DNA of 10,128 nucleotides from Oscillospiraceae bacterium. GTDB lineage: Bacteria > Bacillota > Clostridia > Oscillospirales > Oscillospiraceae. The notes under the pieces were generated by a model, which did not search any database, had not been told where the DNA came from, and saw only the letters and a list, made by a program, of their open reading frames with translations. Below are positions 1 through 5,763 of this stretch, piece by piece. The position numbers were made by a program, and so were the translations under genes. The DNA lies in the NCBI GenBank assembly GCA_904501855.1, contig CAJGCI010000064.1:1-10128 (forward strand), written 5' to 3'. Positions within the stretch are counted from its first letter, which is position 1. Each line of letters starts with the position of its first letter.

Positions 1-789
1 GATGTAGGTGACGAATGCCGCCGGCCCCACCGCGTCCTGGAAGGATACGCCGTGATAGCTGGGGTTGGCATCCGAGATCTGCGGATAGTTGCCGGTGGAC
101 TTCCAGTCGAAGTCGCCGGACTCCACGATGATGCCGCCCAGGGTGGTGCCGTGACCTCCCAGGAACTTGGTGGCGGAGTGCACCACGATATCCGCACCGT
201 GCTCGATGGGCCGGATGAGATACGGGGTGCCGAAGGTGTTGTCCACCACCAGCGGAAGATTGTGCCGGTGGGCGATCTCCGCGACGGCGTCGATATCGGG
301 AATGTCGCTGTTGGGGTTGCCAAGAGTCTCCAGATACACCGCCCGGGTGTTCTCCTGAATGGCGCCCTCCAGTTCCTCAAGATCGTGGGCATCCACGAAG
401 GTGGTGGTGATGCCGTACTGAGGAAGGGTATGGGACAGCAGGTTGTAGCTGCCGCCGTAGATGGTCTTCTGTGCCACCACATGACCGCCGTTGGCCGCCA
501 GAGCCTCGATGGTGTAGGTGATGGCCGCGGCGCCGGAGGCAAGAGCCAGTGCGGCACTGCCGCCCTCCAGGGCCGCCACTCTCTTCTCCAGAACGTCCTG
601 AGTGGAGTTGGTCAGACGGCCGTAGATGTTGCCGGGATCCGCAAGACCGAAGCGGTCGGCGGCGTGCTGGCTGTTATGAAAAACATAGGATGTGGTCTGG
701 TAAATGGGAACGGCTCTGGAATCGGTGGCGGGATCGGCCTGTTCCTGTCCTACGTGAAGCTGCAGGGTCTCAAAACGATAGTTCGACAT
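1..789 (-). CDS. metY: O-acetylhomoserine sulfhydrylase (homocysteine synthase), 5' part only
   Basis: A pyridoxal-phosphate enzyme of the Cys/Met metabolism family. It should condense O-acetylhomoserine with sulfide to give homocysteine in the cytoplasm, the direct-sulfhydrylation route to methionine. The visible 263 residues run off the window; the family is usually about 425-430 residues, so roughly the C-terminal 40% is missing. The N-terminus (YRFETLQLHVGQ), the substrate-side motif NIYGRLTNSTQ at residues 54-64, the ASGAAA cofactor loop near 84-89, and SATKFLGGHGTT with the Schiff-base Lys at residue 208 are all present. The start is the ATG at 789-787, with AAAGGAG eight to nine bases upstream. 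It is read from its own promoter about 300 bases upstream, through a leader with an attenuator. The MetY-type length and motifs favour sulfhydrylase over cystathionine gamma-synthase, but the missing C-terminus leaves some room for a related transsulfuration enzyme. Confidence 0.93.
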   Translation of the reverse strand, partial: MSNYRFETLQLHVGQEQADPATDSRAVPIYQTTSYVFHNSQHAADRFGLADPGNIYGRLTNSTQDVLEKRVAALEGGSAALALASGAAAITYTIEALAANGGHVVAQKTIYGGSYNLLSHTLPQYGITTTFVDAHDLEELEGAIQENTRAVYLETLGNPNSDIPDIDAVAEIAHRHNLPLVVDNTFGTPYLIRPIEHGADIVVHSATKFLGGHGTTLGGIIVESGDFDWKSTGNYPQISDANPSYHGVSFQDAVGPAAFVTYI

Positions 790-843
790 GGTTGTAATCT
801 CCTTTAATCTGAATCTTTATCTCTTCTCCGATGCCTGCCCGTG

Positions 844-884
844 AAAAAATGCCCGGGGTGCGTGGTACTGTTCGCTCCCGGGCA
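844..884 (-). terminator. Intrinsic terminator in the metY leader (attenuator)
   Basis: On the minus strand TGCCCGGG (884-877) pairs with CCCGGGCA (857-850), with three further GCG/CGC pairs inside (875-873 with 862-860). Six T's follow at 849-844. It lies 55 bases upstream of the metY start and downstream of the metY promoter, so it must be read through for metY to be expressed. This is the signature of an attenuator, not of a gene-end terminator. Confidence 0.85.
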
Positions 885-989
885 TCGGCATTCATCTTAA
901 GCAGACCGGATCGGAAAAAGATCCGTTCTTATAGTTCGAGACGCAGACATCGGCATGACAACGTCCCGGCCGTTTGAGGTGCCCGGGAG
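875..989 (-). promoter_or_regulatory. Candidate antiterminator pairing in the metY leader
   Basis: CTCCCGGGCA at 989-980 is the exact reverse complement of TGCCCGGGAG at 884-875, which is the 5' arm of the metY terminator, so a 10-bp helix could replace the terminator. The upstream arm overlaps codons 17-20 of the leader peptide and can alternatively form a 6-bp local hairpin (TCCCGG 988-983 with CCGGGA 969-964). A separate 6-bp hairpin (907-925, loop of seven) lies in the loop between the two arms. The mutually exclusive pairings are visible directly; their regulatory use is inferred. Confidence 0.65.
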
Positions 990-1039
990 TACAGCATTCG
1001 CCAACACATGCAGTCATTGTGCTTACCGAGTTTTTTCAT
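929..1039 (-). CDS. Leader peptide of metY, 36 residues with clustered Cys and Met codons
   Basis: A short reading frame from ATG (1039-1037) to TAA (931-929), preceded by AAAGGAG nine bases upstream, a better ribosome site than a chance frame usually has. It begins MKKLGKHNDCMCWRM: Cys codons at 10 and 12, Met at 11 and 15, and a single Trp at 13. Two more Cys codons (29 and 31) follow later. Codons 17-20 form one arm of a perfect antiterminator pairing with the terminator that precedes metY. The likely role is that of a sensor, not a functional peptide: a ribosome stalled for charged Cys- or Met-tRNA at codons 10-15 would leave the antiterminator arm free, while a ribosome that reads on would cover it and let the terminator form. 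A functional Cys-rich peptide is possible but less likely. I know of no named family for it. Confidence 0.6.
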   Translation of the reverse strand: MKKLGKHNDCMCWRMLYSRAPQTAGTLSCRCLRLEL

Positions 1040-1075
1040 GTTCCGCGTCTCCTTTCGCTTAGTTTTGTTGTGGCA

Positions 1076-1104
1076 ATCATACTACCATTCACCTACTATG
1101 TCAA
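1076..1104 (-). promoter_or_regulatory. Sigma-A promoter of metY
   Basis: TTGACA (1104-1099) and TATGAT (1081-1076) are separated by exactly 17 bases, a near-consensus housekeeping promoter. Transcription would start near 1069, about 30 bases before the leader peptide start. It lies 70 bases past the carB stop, so metY has its own transcription unit. Confidence 0.85.
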
Positions 1105-1109
1105 TAGGT
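1091..1109 (-). promoter_or_regulatory. Inverted repeat over the metY -35 box, possible operator
   Basis: ACCTA-N9-TAGGT is a dyad that encloses the TTGACA box. Its position would let a dimeric repressor block RNA polymerase. The half-site and spacing loosely resemble sites of Rrf2-family regulators such as the cysteine regulator CymR, but I cannot confirm that from one site. Confidence 0.35.
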
Positions 1110-1127
1110 ATTTAAAATTTCTTTTCA

Positions 1128-1163
1128 CCGGGCCCTTCCGCGGACGTTCCGGAAAGGGTCCGG
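1128..1163 (-). terminator. Hairpin after carB, weak terminator
   Basis: Just beyond the carB stop, CCGGACCCTTTC pairs with GGAAGGGCCCGG with one mismatch and one wobble around a short loop. The following bases are A-rich before a TTTT, so the U-tract is poor. It may be a 3'-end stabilising hairpin or an inefficient terminator separating carAB from metY. Confidence 0.45.
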
Positions 1164-1173
1164 TGTACGTTCA

Positions 1174-4100
1174 TTATATTACGGAAATACGGGGCGTGCG
1201 GTCTTCCAGCACGTCCAGAAGGATCCTCACGGTATCCAGAGAGGTGAACATGGTCACCCCGTTGGCGATGGCGCACTGGCGGATAGCCACGCCGTCATCG
1301 TAGTGGATCCCGGAGAGGATGGCACGGGTGTTGAGGATGTAGCTGACATATCCCGCCCGGATCACCTGCAGGATCTCATCGCTTCCTTCACTGATCTTTC
1401 CCCGGATACGGGTGCGCACGCCGTGCTCCTTCAGGAAGGTACCGGTGCCTACCGTGGCTTCGATGTTGAAGCCCAGTTCATAAAACCGACGCACCAGGGG
1501 CAGCGCCTCCTCCTTGTCCTCGTCCGCCAGAGTGACGATGACCGTTCCGTACTGTTTCATCTTGATGCCGGATGCCTGCAGTGCCTTGTACAGGGCCTGT
1601 TTCAGGCTCTTGTCATAGCCGATGGCCTCCCCGGTGGATTTCATCTCCGGGGACAGATAGGCATCCATGCCGTTGAGCTTCTCGAAGGAGAAGGCCGGTG
1701 CCTTCACATACCAGAAGTCCTTTTCCGGAAGCACTCCCGCTGCGATGCCCTGGGCGGTGAGAGAATGTCCCAGCATCACCTTTGTGGCGATATCCACCAG
1801 CGGCACGCCGGCAGATTTGGACAGGAAGGGCACGCTGCGGGAGGCCCGTGGATTGACTTCGATGATGGACACGTCGTCGTTTCGGTCCACGATGAACTGG
1901 ATGTTGTACAGACCCCGGATCCCGATGCCCAGTCCCAGCTTCTTCGTATATTCCCAGATGGTCTCCTTCGCGTGCTGCGAGATGGAGAAGGGCGGGTACA
2001 CGCTCATGCTGTCTCCGGAGTGGACGCCGGTGCGTTCCACCAGCTCCATGATCCCCGGCAGGAAGACATCGGTGCCGTCGCAGATGGCATCCACTTCCAC
2101 TTCCCTGCCCACGATGTACTTGTCCACCAGTACCGGGCGGTCCGTATCCACTTCCACCGCATTCTTCAGATAGTGTTCCAGCATCCCCTCGTTGGCCACG
2201 ATCTCCATGGCACGGCCTCCCAGCACGAAGCTGGGACGGACCAGAACGGGATAGCCGATCTCCCCCGCTGCCCGGATGCCGTCGGGGATGTTGGTCACCG
2301 CCACCCCTTTGGGGTGCGGGATGTCCAGTTCCTCCAGGACCTGCTCGAAGGCGTCCCGGTCCTCCGCCCGGAAAATGGCGGCGGGATCCGTTCCCAGGAT
2401 CTTCACGCCCCGCCGTTCCAGAGGCTCCGCCAGGTTCACGGCGGTCTGTCCCCCCAGCGTGGCGATGACTCCCAGAGGCTGTTCCAGATCCACGATATTA
2501 AGGATGTCCTCCACCGTGAGAGGCTCAAAGTACAGTTTGTCCGCGGTGGTGTAGTCGGTGGACACCGTCTCCGGGTTGTTGTTGATGACGATGGCTTCGT
2601 AACCCATGTCCCTTATGGTCTTTACCGCGTGCACCGTGGAGTAGTCGAACTCCACCCCCTGTCCGATGCGGATGGGGCCGGAGCCCAGCACCAGGATCTT
2701 CTCCTTCGGGGAGACCACCGATTCGTTCTCCTCCTCGTAAGTGGAGTAGAAATAGGGCACATAGCTGTCAAACTCGCTGGCACAGGTGTCGATCATCTTG
2801 TACACCGGAGCCAGCCGATACTCCTTCCGCAGCCGGAAGATCTCCTCCTCCGGACAGCGGGCAAGTTCCGCGATGTAGGAATCGGAAAAGCCCATGCGTT
2901 TGGCCCGGAGCAACAGGTCTCTCGTAAGGGCACGGGACACGTCCCCGTTCTGTTCCTGCACCGCCGACTCCAGGGTCTTTTCAAACTCCACGATGTTCCG
3001 GATCTTGTCCAGGAAGAACAGGTCGATGCCGGTGCGGGAGCAGATCACCTGGGGATCGGCACCCAGCCACAGCAGTTCGGAGATGGCGTAGATGCGGTCG
3101 TCGGTGCCGTCTTCGATATAGGTAAGGAGCTTCTCCATGGCTTCCTTCCGGTTTTCCGGTTCCGGTCTGTCCGACAGGCTGGCCACGTCGAATTTGGATA
3201 GATGGATGTGGTTCTTGCCGTCCTCCAGGGAACGGATGGCCTTCAGAAGGCTCTCTTCCATGGTGCGGCCGATGCTCATGGTCTCCCCCGTGGCCTTCAT
3301 CTGGGTCCCGAGGACATTGGAGGCCAGCGTGAATTTGTCAAAGGGAAAGCGCGGCATCTTCGTCACCACATAGTCCAGAGCCGGCTCAAAGCAGGCCGGG
3401 GTATTGGCCAGACGGATCTCGTCCAGATCCATGCCCACGGCGATCTTCGCGGAGACCCGGGCGATGGGATAGCCGCTGGCCTTGGATGCCAGCGCCGAAG
3501 ACCGGGATACTCTCGGATTGACTTCGATGACGTAGTACCGGAAGGATTCCGGATCCAGGGCAAACTGCACATTGCATCCGCCCCGTACCTTCAGCGCCCG
3601 GATGATGCGCAGGGCGCTGTCCCGGAGCATGTGGTATTCCCGGTTGGTGAGTGTCTGGGAAGGCGCCACCACGATGGAGTCTCCCGTGTGGATCCCCACC
3701 GGGTCCATGTTTTCCATATTGCAGACGGTGATGGCGGTGTCGTTTCCGTCCCGCATCACTTCGTATTCGATCTCCTTGTAGCCCTTGATGCTCTTTTCCA
3801 CCAGGACCTGATGAACGGGAGACTGACTGAGGGCATGTTTCATCCGCTCCTCCATCTCCTCATCGTTGTCGGCAAAACCGCCGCCGGTGCCTCCCAGGGT
3901 AAAGGCGGGACGCAGGATCACGGGATAACCGATCTCCTCTGCCGCCCGGAACCCCTCCTCCACGGAGGTGGTGATGCAGGAGGGCACCACCGGTTCTCCC
4001 AGTTCCTCACACAGTTCCTTGAACAGTTCCCGGTCCTCCGCCCGCCGGATGCTGGCGGCGTCGGTGCCCAGCATCTCGATCTCGCACTCCTTCAGCACGC

Positions 4101-4416
4101 CCTTCTCCTCCAGCTGCATGGCCAGGTTCAGTCCCGTCTGTCCTCCCAGCCCGGGGATGATGGCGTCCGGGCGTTCATAGCGGCAGATCCGTGCCAGATA
4201 CTCCAGGGGCAGGGGCTCCATATACACTTTGTCCGCGATGGCGTGATCGGTCATGATGGTGGCGGGGTTGGAGTTTGCCAGGATCACTTCGTATCCTTCC
4301 TCCTTCAGCGCCAGGCACGCCTGGGTGCCGGCGTAGTCGAATTCCGCCGCCTGTCCGATGACGATGGGGCCGGAGCCGATGACCAGTACTTTATGGATGT
4401 CATTTCGTTTCGGCAT
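1174..4416 (-). CDS. carB: Carbamoyl-phosphate synthase large subunit
   Basis: The 1080-residue synthetase subunit makes carbamoyl phosphate from bicarbonate, two ATP and ammonia that is channelled from the CarA glutaminase, feeding pyrimidine and arginine synthesis. The length matches the family (about 1070). The duplicated ATP-grasp architecture is complete. The first half has GSGPIVIGQAAEFDYAG at residues 14-30 and EVNPRVSRSSALASK near 298-312; an oligomerisation region spans about 400-555. The second half has GSGPIRIGQGVEFDY from 578 and an EVNPRASRSVPFLSK motif. The last 124 residues (from GTVIVTLADEDK at 957) are the MGS-like allosteric domain, so effector control is probably retained. 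The start ATG lies three bases after the carA stop, and its ribosome site (AAGGGGGAG) is formed by the last carA codons, so the two are translationally coupled. No frameshift or missing motif was seen. Confidence 0.98.
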   Translation of the reverse strand: MPKRNDIHKVLVIGSGPIVIGQAAEFDYAGTQACLALKEEGYEVILANSNPATIMTDHAIADKVYMEPLPLEYLARICRYERPDAIIPGLGGQTGLNLAMQLEEKGVLKECEIEMLGTDAASIRRAEDRELFKELCEELGEPVVPSCITTSVEEGFRAAEEIGYPVILRPAFTLGGTGGGFADNDEEMEERMKHALSQSPVHQVLVEKSIKGYKEIEYEVMRDGNDTAITVCNMENMDPVGIHTGDSIVVAPSQTLTNREYHMLRDSALRIIRALKVRGGCNVQFALDPESFRYYVIEVNPRVSRSSALASKASGYPIARVSAKIAVGMDLDEIRLANTPACFEPALDYVVTKMPRFPFDKFTLASNVLGTQMKATGETMSIGRTMEESLLKAIRSLEDGKNHIHLSKFDVASLSDRPEPENRKEAMEKLLTYIEDGTDDRIYAISELLWLGADPQVICSRTGIDLFFLDKIRNIVEFEKTLESAVQEQNGDVSRALTRDLLLRAKRMGFSDSYIAELARCPEEEIFRLRKEYRLAPVYKMIDTCASEFDSYVPYFYSTYEEENESVVSPKEKILVLGSGPIRIGQGVEFDYSTVHAVKTIRDMGYEAIVINNNPETVSTDYTTADKLYFEPLTVEDILNIVDLEQPLGVIATLGGQTAVNLAEPLERRGVKILGTDPAAIFRAEDRDAFEQVLEELDIPHPKGVAVTNIPDGIRAAGEIGYPVLVRPSFVLGGRAMEIVANEGMLEHYLKNAVEVDTDRPVLVDKYIVGREVEVDAICDGTDVFLPGIMELVERTGVHSGDSMSVYPPFSISQHAKETIWEYTKKLGLGIGIRGLYNIQFIVDRNDDVSIIEVNPRASRSVPFLSKSAGVPLVDIATKVMLGHSLTAQGIAAGVLPEKDFWYVKAPAFSFEKLNGMDAYLSPEMKSTGEAIGYDKSLKQALYKALQASGIKMKQYGTVIVTLADEDKEEALPLVRRFYELGFNIEATVGTGTFLKEHGVRTRIRGKISEGSDEILQVIRAGYVSYILNTRAILSGIHYDDGVAIRQCAIANGVTMFTSLDTVRILLDVLEDRTPRISVI

Positions 4417-4419
4417 GGC

Positions 4420-5502
4420 TCACTCCCCCTTTCCCAGATCCATGTTCTGCGTAAACCGCCGGAAGAGATAACGGCTGTCCTGCGGTCCGGGACAGCTCTC
4501 CGGGTGATACTGAACGGAGAAGACGAGATCGTCCCGCTGTTCCATCCCCTCCACGGTATCATCCAGCACGTTCACATGAGTCACGGCAAGACCGGTGCCC
4601 TCCAGGGACTCCTCTCTCACCGCATAGCTGTGGTTCTGGCTGGTGATCTCGATCTTTCCGGTGGTGAGATCCCGCACCGGATGATTGCCGCCCCGGTGTC
4701 CGAACTTCAGTTTGTAGGTCTGCCCGCCGTAGGACAGTGCCAGGAGCTGATGGCCCAGACAGATGCCGAACATGGGGACTTTCCCCCGCAGCACCTTCAG
4801 CGTTTCGATCACTTCCGGTACGTCCTCCGGGTCTCCGGGGCCGTTGGAGATGAACACGCCGTCGGGCTTCAGTGCCAGGATCTCCTCCGCCGACGTGTCA
4901 AAAGGCACGATGGTGACGTTGCATTTATGTTCGTTGAGCATCCGTACGATATTCCCCTTCATGCCGCAGTCGATGGCCGTCACGTTATAGCGTGGATTGG
5001 AGGTGCGGCTGTACCAGCGTTTCTTGCAGCTGCGGCGCCGGACGGAATCGCGGGGCACCGGTGTCCGCCGGATGATGTCCAGCCCCACGTCCAGAGCGGT
5101 GTCCGCTCCGGTAAGGAGGCAGCGGCGGGAACCCAGATCCCGGATGCTGCGTACCAGCTTTCTCGTATCCACTCCCGTGATCCCCGGCACTCCGGCATCC
5201 TCCAGCAGCTCCTCCAGGGTCTGAACGGACCGGAAGTTGGAGGGATCCCGGTTCAGATCCCGGACGACGAAGGCATCGGGAGCGATGATGCGGCTTTCAA
5301 AATCCTCCTCCGCGATGCCGTAGTTGCCCATGAGCGGATAGGACATGACGACGGCCTGGTCCGTGTAGGAGGGATCGGACAGGATCTCCTGGTATCCCGC
5401 CATGGAAGTATTGAACACGATCTCACTGACCACGTCTCTGTTTGCGCCGAACCCCTCGCCCAGGTATTCGCTGCCGTCTTCCAGAATGAGCTTTCGCAGC
5501 AC
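4420..5502 (-). CDS. carA: Carbamoyl-phosphate synthase small subunit (glutaminase)
   Basis: The 360-residue glutaminase hydrolyses glutamine and passes ammonia to CarB. The N-terminal CPSase small-chain domain is recognisable from GEGFGA and FNTSMAGYQEILSDPSY (residues 30-46). The class I amidotransferase domain follows, with the nucleophile Cys248 in GICLGHQ and the His333/Glu335 pair in QYHPE; SNGPGDP is at 219-225. The linker carries CKKRWYSRT (159-167), which I associate with Lachnospiraceae-type CarA. The start is a GTG at 5502-5500, the only in-frame start placed after an AAGGAG site (11 bases upstream). The carA leader contains a strong promoter and an intrinsic terminator, so the carAB operon is likely controlled by antitermination. 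Confidence 0.97.
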   Translation of the reverse strand: MLRKLILEDGSEYLGEGFGANRDVVSEIVFNTSMAGYQEILSDPSYTDQAVVMSYPLMGNYGIAEEDFESRIIAPDAFVVRDLNRDPSNFRSVQTLEELLEDAGVPGITGVDTRKLVRSIRDLGSRRCLLTGADTALDVGLDIIRRTPVPRDSVRRRSCKKRWYSRTSNPRYNVTAIDCGMKGNIVRMLNEHKCNVTIVPFDTSAEEILALKPDGVFISNGPGDPEDVPEVIETLKVLRGKVPMFGICLGHQLLALSYGGQTYKLKFGHRGGNHPVRDLTTGKIEITSQNHSYAVREESLEGTGLAVTHVNVLDDTVEGMEQRDDLVFSVQYHPESCPGPQDSRYLFRRFTQNMDLGKGE

Positions 5503-5508
5503 AGCCCT

Positions 5509-5574
5509 TCACTCTCCTTTTTCTGTCGAAAACAACAAAAAAAGGCACTTCCGGCGTTGAGCCGGAAGCGCCAT
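5509..5574 (-). CDS. Possible carA leader peptide spanning the terminator
   Basis: A 21-codon frame (begins MALPAQRRKC, ends STEKGE) starts at an ATG four to five bases after AGGA. It reads through the whole terminator and its T-run and ends in the carA ribosome site. This layout resembles the E. coli pyrBI leader, where RNA polymerase pausing lets a ribosome break the terminator. The ATG also sits inside a candidate protein-binding hexaloop, so the frame may be fortuitous. Confidence 0.3.
   Translation of the reverse strand: MALPAQRRKCLFLLFSTEKGE
5537..5572 (-). terminator. Intrinsic terminator in the carA leader (attenuator)
   Basis: A 12-bp stem (GGCGCTTCCGGC with GCCGGAAGTGCC, one G-U pair) with loop TCAAC is followed by seven T's at 5543-5537. 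It lies between the carA promoter and the carA start, only about 35 bases after the predicted transcription start, so it must be bypassed to express carAB. Confidence 0.92.
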
Positions 5575-5581
5575 TGCTTCC
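5564..5581 (-). promoter_or_regulatory. Hexaloop hairpin competing with the carA terminator (ANTAR-type candidate)
   Basis: GGAAGC (5581-5576), loop AATGGC, GCTTCC (5569-5564): a perfect 6-bp stem with a six-base loop having A at position 1 and G at position 4. It uses the 5' arm of the terminator (5572-5561), so the two folds exclude each other. A second 6-bp hairpin (5606-5591) lies at the transcript's 5' end, but it closes on a four-base AGGA loop and does not show the A1/G4 hexaloop. Confidence 0.5.
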
Positions 5582-5613
5582 TGTAATAACGGTTCGTCCT
5601 CGAACCTAGGATT

Positions 5614-5642
5614 ATTGTAGTCCTGTTCCGCCGGAAAATCAA
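5614..5642 (-). promoter_or_regulatory. Sigma-A promoter of carAB
   Basis: TTGATT (5642-5637), a 17-base spacer and TACAAT (5619-5614) give a good housekeeping promoter. Transcription would begin near A5607, directly at a 6-bp hairpin and just ahead of the carA leader terminator. Confidence 0.75.
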
Positions 5643-5662
5643 GAAAGAATAGAGCTGAGAAA

Positions 5663-5702
5663 TGCACAAACAGCAGCAGGTCTCCCCACCGCGGTTTGTG
5701 CA
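5663..5702 (-). terminator. Hairpin downstream of amt-glnK
   Basis: A 9-bp perfect stem (TGCACAAAC with GTTTGTGCA) around a 22-base loop lies 60 bases past the amt-glnK stop and is followed by a pyrimidine-rich but interrupted T stretch. It is a likely 3'-end or weak terminator for the upstream operon, placed just before the carA promoter. Confidence 0.45.
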
Positions 5703-5708
5703 CTTATC

Positions 5709-5763
5709 AAAACGGTTTCCAAAAGCAAAAGGAGTACAAAAGTACAGAAATGAAATCCGTTTT
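5709..5763 (-). terminator. Weak stem-loop abutting the amt-glnK stop codon
   Basis: AAAACGG and CCGTTTT, extended by TTTC/GAAA with one bulged base, form a long hairpin starting immediately after the stop codon. A small GTAC-TTTT-GTAC hairpin lies in its loop. The T's are part of the stem and only a short T run follows, so termination would be partial at best. Confidence 0.35.

Noticed and set aside
892..1017. Second overlapping frame in the metY leader encoding 41 residues with six Cys
   Set aside because: It starts at an ATG without a good ribosome site. Its Cys codons come from the TG-rich stretch shared with the better-supported leader frame. It could be rechecked if the Cys pattern is conserved in relatives.
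790..1075. SAM riboswitch or T-box before metY
   Set aside because: I found neither the SAM-I core nor a T-box antiterminator sequence; the GTGGTAC-like bases near the terminator occur on the wrong strand.
1303..5586. Very long plus-strand open frames (1303-3201 and 3202-5586)
   Set aside because: They lie exactly antisense to carB and carA, have low-complexity composition rich in His, Gly and Asp with no recognisable motif, and arise from the GC-rich codon pattern of the real genes.
5503..5763. PyrR-binding loop in the carA leader
   Set aside because: No match to the PyrR anti-antiterminator loop sequence was found; the 5' hairpin has an AGGA loop instead.
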